Part shown: positions 32,807-41,800 of the stretch, piece by piece
How the letters are laid out: each line of letters starts with the position of its first letter
How positions within the stretch are numbered: position 1 is the first letter of the stretch
DNA from: Hymenobacter chitinivorans DSM 11115
GTDB lineage: Bacteria > Bacteroidota > Bacteroidia > Cytophagales > Hymenobacteraceae
Reading direction: 5' to 3'
DNA length: 64,000 bases
NCBI RefSeq assembly: GCF_002797555.1
Contig: NZ_PGFA01000001.1
Coordinates: 2,170,001-2,234,000 of the forward strand
The notes under the pieces: model-generated
What the model was told of the DNA's origin: nothing
Databases searched by the model: none
What the model saw: only the letters and a program-made list of their open reading frames with translations
Translations under genes and position numbers: made by a program

Positions 32807-34852
32807 TTACAAAAAGAGCCCGACCACCAGATCAATGACCTTGATGCCGACGAAGGGCACGACTACCCCGCCCAGGCCGTAGATGAGCAGGTTGCGGCGC
32901 AGCAGGGCCGAGGCACCCAAGGGCTGGTAGGCCACGCCCTTGAGGGCCAGCGGCACCAGGGCCGGAATGATCAGGGCGTTGAAGATGACGGCCGAGAGAA
33001 TGGCCGACTGCGGCGACTTGAGCCCCATGATGTTCAGCGCACCCAGGGCCGGGATGCCCACCATAAACAGCGCCGGCACGATGGCAAAGTACTTGGCCAC
33101 GTCGTTGGCAATGCTGAAGGTGGTGAGCGTGCCGCGGGTCATGAGTAGCTGCTTGCCGATTTCGACCACCTCGATGAGCTTGGTCGGGTCGTTGTCGAGG
33201 TCGACCATGTTGCCGGCTTCCTTGGCGGCCTGGGTGCCCGAGTTCATGGCCACCCCCACGTCGGCCTGGGCCAGGGCCGGGGCGTCGTTGGTGCCGTCGC
33301 CCATCATGGCCACGAGCTTGCCCTGCTCCTGCTCGCGGCGGATGTAGAGCATCTTGTCCTCGGGCTTGGCCTCGGCAATGAAGTCGTCGACCCCGGCTTT
33401 TTCGGCAATGAATTTGGCCGTGAGCGGGTTGTCGCCGGTTACCATCACCGTTTTGATGCCCATGTTGCGCAGGCGGGCAAACCGTTCCTGAATGCCGGGC
33501 TTGATGATGTCCTGCAACTCCACGACGCCCAGCACCCGGTCGTTATGACTGAGCACCAAGGGCGTGCCGCCGTTGCTGGCCACGGTTTTCACCCGCTCAG
33601 CGACTTCCGCGGGGTAGGCATTGCCGGTTTTTTCGGCCAGCTGCCGGATGGCGTCGGCCGCGCCCTTGCGTAAGCGGGTGCCGTCGGCCAGGGTCACGCC
33701 GCTGCTGCGGGTTTCGGCGGTGAACTTGATGAGCTCGGCGCCCTGCAACTGGGTCTGGAGCTGCTCGGGGCTGACTTTATTATCCCGGGCCAGCTCCACG
33801 ATGCTCTTGCCCTCGGGCGTTTCGTCGGTGAGCGAGCTGAGCGTGGCGGCCTCGATAAACTGCCCGATGGCCACGCCCGGGGCGGGCCAGAAGTGGGTGG
33901 CCTTGCGGTTGCCGATGGTGATAGTGCCCGTTTTGTCGAGCAGCAGCACGTCGATGTCGCCGGCGGTTTCCACGGCCTTGCCGCTCTTGGTGATGACGTT
34001 GGCGCGCAGGGCCCGGTCCATGCCGGCAATGCCGATGGCCGAGAGCAAGCCGCCGATGGTGGTCGGAATCAAACACACGAAGAGGGCAATGAAGGCGGCA
34101 ATGGCAATGGGCGTGTGGGCGTAAGCAGCAAAAGGCGCCAGCGTGACGCACACAATCACGAAGACCAGCGTAAAGCCCGCCAGCAGGATGGTGAGGGCAA
34201 TTTCGTTGGGCGTTTTCTGCCGCGAAGCGCCTTCCACCAGGGCTATCATCTTGTCGAGAAACGACTCGCCGGGGGCCGTGGTGACCTGCACCACGATGCG
34301 GTCCGACAAGACCTTGGTGCCGCCCGTGACGCTGGATTTATCGCCGCCGGCTTCGCGGATAACCGGGGCCGACTCGCCCGTAATGGCCGACTCGTCGATG
34401 GTGGCCAGGCCCTCGATGATTTCGCCGTCGGTGGCAATGATTTCGCCGGCTTCGACCACGAATACGTCGCCTTTGCCGAGCTGGGCCGAGCTGATTTCCT
34501 CGAAGCTGCCGTCGGCGCGGCGGCGGCGGGCGGGTGTGTCCTGGCGGGTTTTGCGCAGCGAGTCGGCCTGGGCCTTGCCGCGGGCCTCGGCAATGGCCTC
34601 GGCAAAATTGGCGAAGAGCAGGGTCAGCAGCAGCACCACGAACACGGTGCAGTTGTAGCCGAAGCTGCCCTGGGCCGCGTCGGGCCGGAAGAGCAGGCCC
34701 AGCGTGACGCAGAACATGACCGCCGTCCCGACTTCCACGGTAAACATCACCGGGTTGCGGAACATGATGCGCGGGTCGAGTTTGACGAAGGCCTGCTTAA
34801 CGGCCTCCGCGACCAGCGCGGGTTGAAACAAGGATTGGGATGGAGAAGGCAT
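32807..34852 (-). CDS. kdpB: Potassium-transporting P-type ATPase subunit KdpB
   Basis: 681 aa catalytic subunit of the KdpFABC K+ uptake pump. P-type ATPase signs in order: I-T-G-E-S at 157-161 (actuator), phosphorylated Asp306 in D-K-T-G-T-I, K-G-A nucleotide loop (R-L-R-K-G-A-A-D), M-V-T-G-D-N and [10 protein letters not shown] (hinge). About seven membrane helices, with N-terminal K[13 protein letters not shown] as in KdpB. It lies after kdpA with an inverted-repeat element in between (34876-35060), and before kdpC with one opposite-strand gene in between. Identification is certain. Confidence 0.98.
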   Translation of the reverse strand: MPSPSQSLFQPALVAEAVKQAFVKLDPRIMFRNPVMFTVEVGTAVMFCVTLGLLFRPDAAQGSFGYNCTVFVVLLLTLLFANFAEAIAEARGKAQADSLRKTRQDTPARRRRADGSFEEISSAQLGKGDVFVVEAGEIIATDGEIIEGLATIDESAITGESAPVIREAGGDKSSVTGGTKVLSDRIVVQVTTAPGESFLDKMIALVEGASRQKTPNEIALTILLAGFTLVFVIVCVTLAPFAAYAHTPIAIAAFIALFVCLIPTTIGGLLSAIGIAGMDRALRANVITKSGKAVETAGDIDVLLLDKTGTITIGNRKATHFWPAPGVAIGQFIEAATLSSLTDETPEGKSIVELARDNKVSPEQLQTQLQGAELIKFTAETRSSGVTLADGTRLRKGAADAIRQLAEKTGNAYPAEVAERVKTVASNGGTPLVLSHNDRVLGVVELQDIIKPGIQERFARLRNMGIKTVMVTGDNPLTAKFIAEKAGVDDFIAEAKPEDKMLYIRREQEQGKLVAMMGDGTNDAPALAQADVGVAMNSGTQAAKEAGNMVDLDNDPTKLIEVVEIGKQLLMTRGTLTTFSIANDVAKYFAIVPALFMVGIPALGALNIMGLKSPQSAILSAVIFNALIIPALVPLALKGVAYQPLGASALLRRNLLIYGLGGVVVPFVGIKVIDLVVGLFL

Positions 34853-34875
34853 CTTTTTAAGTTGATTGGTCGAAG

Positions 34876-35060
34876 TCCCCTCCTTTTTTCAAGGAGGGGT
34901 GGCCGAAGGCCGGGGTGGTTTGTCGGCCGCGCCGTTAGGGGTAATTCGAGGCGTTAGGAAACTGCTGTTTCGAGCCAATTCCCAACTTTCAGCGGCCGTC
35001 GTTCAACGATTGAACCACCCCGCCCTTCGGGCACCCCTCCTTGAAGGAAGGAGGGGAATT
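34876..35060. repeat. MITE-like inverted-repeat element, copy B (between kdpA and kdpB)
   Basis: The first 45 bp (from T-C-C-C-C-T-C-C at 34876 to GGGGTGGTT at 34920) are the reverse complement of the last 45 bp (AACCACCCCG...GGAGGGGA) with about four mismatches. The central about 95 bp are unique. It starts 23 bp after the kdpB start codon side and ends about 10 bp before the kdpA stop. Related to element A at 23545-23740. No transposase gene is inside, so it is non-autonomous or an immobile palindromic unit. Confidence 0.85.
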
Positions 35061-35070
35061 GACGTTCTCT

Positions 35071-36771
35071 CTAGTACAGGGTGAAATGCTCGGCGAGGGG
35101 GCCCAGGGCCAGGGCCGGGAAGAAGGCCAGGGCGGCAATAATCCAAATCACGAAGAAGACCATGATGCCGAAGGTGGCCGTGTCGACGCGCAGGGTGCCG
35201 GCCGATTCGGGAATGAACTTTTTGCGGGCCAGGATGCCGGCAATGGCCACGGGGCCGATGATGGGCAGGTAGCGGGCCAGCAGCATGACGAGGCCGGTGC
35301 TGATGTTCCAGAACGGGGTATTGTCGCCCAGGCCCTCGAAGCCCGAGCCGTTGTTGGCGGCCGAGGAGGTGAATTCGTAGAGCATTTCCGAGAAGCCGTG
35401 GTAGCCGGGATTAGCCAGCCAGGCGGCATACTCGGTGGGGTTGTTGGTGTAGAGGTGGGCCGAAAGGGCGGTACCGGCCAGGATTAGCAGCGGGTGGAGC
35501 AGGGCCACGAGGATGGCAATTTTCATTTCCCGGGCCTCAATTTTTCGGCCCAGCAGCTCCGGGGTGCGGCCCACCATCAGGCCCGAGATGAAGACGGCCA
35601 CGATGATGAAGACGAAGAAGTTGAGAAAACCCACGCCTACGCCCCCGTAAAAGGCGTTGGTCATCATGCCCAGCAGCGCGTTCATGCCCGAAATAGGCGT
35701 GAGCGAGTCGTGCATGGCATTGACCGAGCCGTTGCTGGTCACGGTGGTTTGAATTACCCAGAGCGCCGAAGCCGCCGCCCCCACCCGCATTTCCTTGCCC
35801 TCCAAAGAGCCCAGGTGCTGGTCGACGCCCATACTGGTCAGGGCCGGGTTGCCGCGCAGCTCGAAGTACACGGTGGGCACTTGCAGCAGCAGGTAGCCGG
35901 CCGTCATTACCCCGAACACCATCCAGCCCAGGCGGGGCCGGCGCAGGTAGAAGCCGAAGGCCAGGGCCATAGCCATGGGAATGAGCACGATGGCGCCGTT
36001 TTCGAGGGCGTTGGTCAGATACGTCGGGTTTTCGAGCGGGTGGGCCGAGTTGACGCCGAAGAAGCCGCCGCCGTTGGTACCCAGCTGCTTAATGCCAATC
36101 ATGGCTGCGGCCGGGCCGCGGCTCACGCTCACCGAGTCGCCCTGCACGGTTACGAGCGGCATTTTACCCTGCCAGGTCATGGGCGTGCCCTGAAATACCA
36201 GGGCCAGGGCCAGTACCAGCGACAAGGGCAGCAGCACCCGGGTCAGGCTGCGCACGAAGTAGTGGTAGAAGTTGCCCAGCTTGTCGGCGGTGCCCGCGCG
36301 CAGGGCGTTGAACACGACCACGCAGGCGGCCAGGCCGGTAGCGGCCGTGACGAACTGCAGGAACATCAGGCAGAAAACCTGGGAGAAGTACGTCACGCCC
36401 GACTCGCCGGAGTAGTGCTGCAGGTTGCAGTTGACCAGAAAGGAAATGGCCGTGTTAAAGGCCTGGTCGGGCGTCATGGAGGGGTTGTGGTCGGGGTTGA
36501 GCGGCAGGCTGCCCTGGGTGCAGAGAATCAGCATGGCCCAGACAAACCAGGCCAGGTTGATGGTGAGCAACGCCACCAGGTGCTGCTGCCAGCGCATTTC
36601 CCGGTTCGGGTCGACGCCGCCGAGGCGGAAGATCAGGCGCTCGAGCGGGGCCAGAAAGTCGCTCCAGCTAGGGTCGCCGCGGTAGATGGTGGCCAGGTAG
36701 CGGCCCAGGGGAATAGCCAGCAGCACCGTGGCGCCGAAAATGACGAGGATGCTGAGAAGTTCGTGGTTCAT
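35071..36771 (-). CDS. kdpA: Potassium-transporting ATPase subunit KdpA
   Basis: 566 aa, about ten membrane helices. KdpA binds and conducts K+; it descends from a K+ channel with four P-loops. Visible filter regions: N-T-A-I-S-F-L-V-N-C-N-L-Q-H-Y near 110-120, G-T-N-G-G-G-F-F-G-V-N-S-A-H-P near 230, S-N-G-S-V-N-A-M near 345 and A-N-N-G-S-G-F-E-G-L-G near 465. Typical first signature P-L-G-R-Y-L-A at 25-31. Starts 2 bp after the kdpF stop codon, so the two are co-translated. The identification is certain. Confidence 0.98.
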   Translation of the reverse strand: MNHELLSILVIFGATVLLAIPLGRYLATIYRGDPSWSDFLAPLERLIFRLGGVDPNREMRWQQHLVALLTINLAWFVWAMLILCTQGSLPLNPDHNPSMTPDQAFNTAISFLVNCNLQHYSGESGVTYFSQVFCLMFLQFVTAATGLAACVVVFNALRAGTADKLGNFYHYFVRSLTRVLLPLSLVLALALVFQGTPMTWQGKMPLVTVQGDSVSVSRGPAAAMIGIKQLGTNGGGFFGVNSAHPLENPTYLTNALENGAIVLIPMAMALAFGFYLRRPRLGWMVFGVMTAGYLLLQVPTVYFELRGNPALTSMGVDQHLGSLEGKEMRVGAAASALWVIQTTVTSNGSVNAMHDSLTPISGMNALLGMMTNAFYGGVGVGFLNFFVFIIVAVFISGLMVGRTPELLGRKIEAREMKIAILVALLHPLLILAGTALSAHLYTNNPTEYAAWLANPGYHGFSEMLYEFTSSAANNGSGFEGLGDNTPFWNISTGLVMLLARYLPIIGPVAIAGILARKKFIPESAGTLRVDTATFGIMVFFVIWIIAALAFFPALALGPLAEHFTLY

Positions 36772-36773
36772 GA

Positions 36774-36854
36774 TTAGAATTTTTCCGGGCGCAGCAGCAC
36801 GTAGCTCAGGTAGCCAAACGTGGCCAAAGACAGCAGAAACAGGGCGGGCATCAT
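36774..36854 (-). CDS. kdpF: KdpF, 26-residue small membrane subunit
   Basis: 26 aa: one membrane helix ending in V-L-L-R-P-E-K-F, the known KdpF tail (L-L-x-P-E-x-F). KdpF stabilises the KdpFABC complex in the inner membrane. It lies directly before kdpA with a 2-bp gap, exactly where kdpF is found in other bacteria. Two adjacent ATGs (36854, 36851) are possible starts. Confidence 0.88.
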   Translation of the reverse strand: MMPALFLLSLATFGYLSYVLLRPEKF

Positions 36855-36867
36855 CACGGGGGCCGGG

Positions 36868-36963
36868 TTAGAGGTGGTCGAAGAAGTCCACGGACTTGTA
36901 AAAAAGCCAGAAACCGGCCAGGCCGGCGGCGGTGAGCACAGGAATCAGAAGGGCAGCAGGCAT
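36868..36963 (-). CDS. 31-residue small membrane protein upstream of kdpF
   Basis: 31 aa. Reads M-P-A-A-L-L-I-P-V-L-T-A-A-G-L, then A-G-F-W-L-F-Y-K-S-V-D-F-F-D-H-L: one hydrophobic helix of about 20 residues with a charged C-terminus. It is the first reading frame of the kdp operon after the regulatory gap, and ends 13 bp before kdpF. Not recognised; an extra pump subunit or leader peptide are both possible. Confidence 0.6.
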   Translation of the reverse strand: MPAALLIPVLTAAGLAGFWLFYKSVDFFDHL

Positions 36964-37118
36964 ACGCAGCAAGGTGAAGTGGTAAACTCGTGTGCCGCCG
37001 CTGTTACAAGCCTGGGCCCCAAGCGCCCCTCCCCGACCGTTCTTTCACACAACCCGCTAATTATCAAAGGCAATAATTTTCAGCCTCCCGCTTCCGGCCG
37101 CCAGAACCCAGGAACCAA

Positions 37119-37157
37119 CCCTAGCGAAACGCTAGGGTGTTTCGCAAAACACTAGGG
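37119..37157. promoter_or_regulatory. Compound dyad upstream of the kdp operon, likely enhancer for the NtrC-type regulator
   Basis: CCCTAGCG-AAA-CGCTAGGG (37119-37137) is a perfect 19-bp dyad. Immediately after it GTGTTT-CGCA-AAACAC (37137-37152) is a second one, and a further CTAGGG follows at 37152-37157. It is about 160 bp upstream of the first small gene of the operon, the usual distance for sigma-54 enhancers. The regulator gene (37227-38591) lies directly upstream. No convincing -24/-12 sequence was found; a weak C-GGCAC-N5-TTTAC lies near 36984-36999. Confidence 0.55.
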
Positions 37158-37167
37158 CCCAGAAACG

Positions 37168-37200
37168 CCGACGACCCCGCCGGAAGGGCGGGGTCGTCGG
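37168..37200 (-). terminator. Strong hairpin after the kdp response regulator gene
   Basis: Perfect 14-bp arms (37168-37181 and 37187-37200, CCGACGACCCCGCC on the left) with a 5-nt loop, 27 bp after the stop codon. Only a short T run (TTT) follows on the minus strand. It would separate the regulator transcript from the kdp operon. Confidence 0.6.
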
Positions 37201-37226
37201 GTAGAAAGCCAAGAGTTGGGGGCCGG

Positions 37227-38591
37227 CTAGAGGCCGTAGTCCTGGATTTTGCGGTAGAGCGTGGTCAGGGCAATGCCGAGCACCCGGGCGGTTTCGGTTT
37301 TGTTGCCGTGCTCTTCGAGCAAGACGCGCTGAATGTGCTGCTTTTCGGCGCTGCGTAGGTTGCGCTCATCCGGCGGGGGCGCGTCGGGCCGCGGATTGTT
37401 CAGGGCGGCCAGCTGCAGCTCCACGGGCAGGTCGTCGACGGTCAGGGGCTGGTCGGGCGGGGTCAGGATGGAGGCCCGCTCCAGCACGTTCTTCAGCTCG
37501 CGCACGTTGCCGGGCCAGGGGTAGTTTTCCAGGGCCTGCAGGGCTTCGGGCGTGAGCTCCAGGGGCCGGCGGCGCAGCTTGGCGGCAAAGTGCAGCAGGA
37601 AAAACCGGGTCAGCAGGGGCACGTCACTGCGGCGGGCACTGAGCGGGGGCACGGCCACGACCACCACCGAGAGACGGTAGTACAAGTCGGCCCGGAAATG
37701 GCCCTGCTCGGCTTCCTGGCGCAGGTTGCGGTTGGTGGCCGCCACCACCCGCACGTTGACCCGGGTAGGCCGGGTATCCCCGATTTTGGTGAACTCCTGG
37801 GTTTCGAGCACCCGCAGCAGCTTGGCCTGCAGCATCACGTCGAGCTCCCCGATTTCGTCCAGAAACAGCGTGCCGCCCGAGGCTTCTTCGAGCAGGCCTT
37901 TCTTGTCGGCCTGGGCTCCGGTGAAGGCGCCTTTCTTGTAGCCAAACAGCTCGGATTCGAGCAAATCCTTGGGAAAGGCCGAGCAGTTCAGGGCCACGAA
38001 GGGCTTGCTGCGGCGGGGGCTGCCGTAGTGAATGGCCTGGGCAAAGAGCTCCTTACCGGCCCCTGTGGGGCCTTCGAGCAGCACCGTGGCATCGGTTTGG
38101 GCAACCTGCCGGGCCGTGCGCTTGGCCTGCTCCAGGGCCGGGGCGTGGCCAATCATGCTCTCGAAGCTGTACTGGGTTCCGACTTTCTTTTCCAGCTCGG
38201 CCACCCGGCGCTGCAGCTGGGCTTTTTCCACGGCCCGGTCCACGACGACGACCAGCTGGTCGTCGGAGTCGCCCTTGGTCAGGTAGTCGAAAGCGCCCTG
38301 CTTCATGGCCTGCACCCCGTCGGTGATGGTGCCAAAGGCGGTAAGCAGGATGACTTCGGCCAGCGGAGCTTTGGCCTGGTAGCGGGGCAGCAAATCGAGG
38401 CCGAAGCCGTCGGGCAGCTTCACGTCGGAGAGAATGACCAGGACTTCGTCGGCGTGCTGCTGCAACGTTTCCAGGCCGCGGCGGGCGTCCGGGGCCTGCA
38501 AAACCGTGTAGCCTTCCAGCTCCAGCATGCGGGCAATAGCCTGGCGCAGCGGGCCTTCGTCGTCGATGAGCAGCAGGGTACCGGTCGGCAT
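37227..38591 (-). CDS. NtrC-family sigma-54 response regulator of the kdp locus
   Basis: 454 aa. Receiver with D10/D11 and D56 (I-L-S-D-V-K-L-P-D), AAA+ with Walker A G-P-T-G-A-G-K-E, G-A-F-T-G-A loop, Walker B G-G-T-L-F-L-D-E-I-G-E and R-A-D-L-Y-Y-R-L, and a Fis-type HTH at the end (N-K-T-E-T-A-R-V-L-G-I-A-L-T-T-L-Y). Same length and M-P-T-G-T-L-L start as the protein at 17210; the two are recent-looking paralogues. It precedes the kdp operon on the same strand and is thus the likely activator of kdpFABC, in place of an OmpR-type KdpE. That would make kdp sigma-54 dependent here. Confidence 0.94.
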   Translation of the reverse strand: MPTGTLLLIDDEGPLRQAIARMLELEGYTVLQAPDARRGLETLQQHADEVLVILSDVKLPDGFGLDLLPRYQAKAPLAEVILLTAFGTITDGVQAMKQGAFDYLTKGDSDDQLVVVVDRAVEKAQLQRRVAELEKKVGTQYSFESMIGHAPALEQAKRTARQVAQTDATVLLEGPTGAGKELFAQAIHYGSPRRSKPFVALNCSAFPKDLLESELFGYKKGAFTGAQADKKGLLEEASGGTLFLDEIGELDVMLQAKLLRVLETQEFTKIGDTRPTRVNVRVVAATNRNLRQEAEQGHFRADLYYRLSVVVVAVPPLSARRSDVPLLTRFFLLHFAAKLRRRPLELTPEALQALENYPWPGNVRELKNVLERASILTPPDQPLTVDDLPVELQLAALNNPRPDAPPPDERNLRSAEKQHIQRVLLEEHGNKTETARVLGIALTTLYRKIQDYGL

Positions 38592-38828
38592 GGATTCAAT
38601 TAAGAATTAAGAATTGCTCAACTCCACTGTAGGCCGGGAAGTAAGCCGAGGCGCGAAGGTAAACGGTTCCGGCTTGCCAGGGGCGCCGCAAGGCCGGGGC
38701 TCTGGGCCCCGAAGAGTGCGCAACTCCCCCATTCTGTCCAAGCAGCCCGGAATTTTGCAGAAGTCCGTGTGGAATCAGCTGCCCGGTAGCATCCAGCTAG
38801 TATACTGCGCCTCTTATTCCAGCTGCTT

Positions 38829-41800
38829 ATGCCTCGTTTGCTACTGTTCACGCTTTATCTGTTGCTGCTCCCTATTGCTGCCCCGGCCCAGCAGCGCCTG
38901 GCCACCGCCCGGCAGCGCAGCTACCTGACCAAGGTATTCCGGCTGAGTGAGGAGCAAACCCGCCACCTCTATGAGCACGACCTAGGGGCGGCCCGGCCCG
39001 AGTTTTTCACCCAGCCCGTCGACTCCTTTCCCTCCGACTCGGCCCGGCAGATGCGCCCCCTGCCCCCGGGCTATTACCTGGTGGCCCACACCGAAGGCCC
39101 GCAGCTGGTGTACTGGCTGCGCTGCGTAACCGACCGGGAAGTGGTGGTCGTCGACAACCAGGTGGACCTGACCCTGGTGGTGCGCGACTCCCTGGGCCGC
39201 CCGCTGGAAGATGCCCGCGTGGCCCTGGCCCGCCGCCCGGTGCCGTTTGACGCGGCCACGCGGGCCTACCGGCTGCCCAACCGCGGCCGGAGTGGGCTGC
39301 TGGCCGTCACCCAGGCCGGGCGCACCACCTTTCACGTGGTGGAAAAGCAGGCAGACCCGAGCACCTACTGGCAGCAGCAGCCTTTGGGCCGCAAGATTCT
39401 GTGGGTTGGGCGCCGCCTCGTGTTCGGCTTTCCGCTGGGCTACCTCACCAAGCCCGTCTGGAACCTGGGCCACGACCTGAAACACGTTTCCTACGTGTCG
39501 ACGGGACCCGTGGGCTTGCTGCGCTCGGCCTTTAGCGAAGACGTGCGCGCGGAGCGCCGCAACCGGCGCGCCTACCAGGAAGGGCAGCAATGGACAAGCT
39601 ACGTGGCCCTGAGCAAGCCCAAATACCGCCCCGCCGGCGACACGCTGCACCTGAAGGTGCGCCTGCTGCGTCGCCCCTCCGGTCGGCCCGGCCGCCAGCC
39701 GCTGACCCTGTGGCTGGGCGGGGGCTACGGCCAGCCGGAAAAGAAACTGGCGGTGCTGCGGCCCGTGCGGCCCGGCTCCTACGAGTACACCCTGCCCCTG
39801 ACCGATACGCTGGGTTTGCGGGCCGATACGCGGGTGGGCTTCCGGCTGGAAAACCGCCGGGGGCAGCCCTTAGTCCGGGGCAATTTTCAACTGGAAGACT
39901 ACGAGCTTAAAAGTACCCGCTACACCCTGCGCGTGGCCGAGAAAGAGCACCGCCGGGGCCAGCCCCAGGCCGTGTTTCTGCGCGGCACCGACTCCAACGA
40001 CCTCAACCTGCTCGATGCCCGGGTGCGGCTGAGCGTGACGCCCCGCTCCCCGCTCGGCCCTTTCAGCCAGCGCCAGCTGTTTCTGCCCGACACGCTCTGG
40101 ACCCGCAGCCAGGCCCTGGACCCCACCGGGGAAACCCGCCTGAACCTGCCGGCCGGCATTTTCCCCGAAGCCGAATTCTCCTACGCCGTCGGAGCCGTGT
40201 TCCTGAATGCCGATAATGAGCGGCGCACTGAAACGACGACCGTGCCCTACGGCCTGGATCCGGGCAAGCTGCAAGTGGAGCTGGCCGGCGACTCGGTGCG
40301 CCTGCGCTACCTGGTGCAGGGCCAGTCGGTGCCCCATGCGGCCCGGCTGGAAGTCAGCAATGGCCGGGAGCTGGGTTCCGGCACCTTGCAAGCCGGCCCC
40401 GTGCAGCTGCCGCTCACCCTGCCCGTCGACCCGCGGGCGGCTTCCTACGAGCTGAGTGATGCCGACCACCGCTCGGTGGAGTTGGAATTGACCGAGGCCA
40501 ACGCCGGCCTGAGTGTGCGCTCCGACCGGACCCACGACTCGATTTTTATCAGCGTCGACAACCCGCGGCGGCTGCCGTTCTGGTATTTCGTGTACCGCGC
40601 CAACACCCTGGTGCAGCGCGGCTACGGCTCAGAGTTGCAGCTGCAAACCACGGCGCCCGGCCCGGAAACCTGGTCGGTGTCGGTGCACTACCTCTGGGGC
40701 GAGGAGCTGCGCAAGGCGGAGTATAGTATTCCCCTGCCCCAGCGCCAGCTCATCGTGCGCGCCGAGCAGCCCGAGGTGGCTTATCCGGGCCAGAAAATCC
40801 GGCTGCAGTACACCGTCACCGACGGCGGCGGGCGGCCCGTGCCCGGCGTCGACTTGACTTCCTACGCCTACACCAGCAAGTTTGGGCAGGCCAAGCTGGA
40901 GCAGAACTTGCCCAGCTTTGAGCCCCGGGTAGTGGGCCGCCGGTCCAAGCGCCGGTTTGCCCTGAAAGAGGGCTTCGACAACTCCCCCGCCGACGCCGGC
41001 CGGCAGCTCTTGCCCTGGGCCCAGTGGCGCCACCAGCTGGGCCTCGACTCGCTGCGGTTTTACCAGTTTCTCTATCCCGAGTCGGGCGCGTTTTACCAGT
41101 ACGAGCCCGCGCCCGGCGGCCTGACTCAGCTGGCGCCATTCGTGGTGGATTCGGGCCGGGTGGAGCCGCCCGTGGCCGTGTACCTGGACGGCGTGCCGGT
41201 GTACGTGTACGAAGTCAACCAGCACGAGCCCTACGCCCTGGTGGCCGAGCCGGGCCGGCACACGCTCAGCATCCGGACCGCCACCCGCCTCGTGACCCTG
41301 CACGACGTGTATCTGCGCCACCTGCACAAGCTCACGCTCAGCATCGACGTTAACCAGCCCTGCGCCGAGCTGACCGTGGAAAAGCGCCGCCCGCTGCTGA
41401 CGCCCGAGGAAAAGCTGACCCTGACCCGCTCGTTGCTGGTAACGGAAACCGACTACACCTACAGCAGCCTGCGCCAGGGCAACGTGCTGCGGCCCGTCAG
41501 TCGCCTGGGCTACCACGGCGTGGATTCCTACAGCCTCGCGGGCCCGTTCCGGCCCGACTCGGTGCTGCTGCGGCGCTCCGACGGGCTGCGGCGCAGCTTC
41601 CTGTTTGAGCCCCTGTACCGCTACTATTTCGCGCCCGGCCTGGTGAAACTGACCAGCCTGGACCCGACGACCCACGCCCAATTGTTTGGGAGCCTGCACC
41701 GCGCCGGTTTTCCCGGCGCCCTGCCCCTGGGCGACTTTGCCCTGACCGAAGCCGCCTTCCAAGCCCGCTACCTGCCCGGTAACGCCACCTGGGCGCCCGC

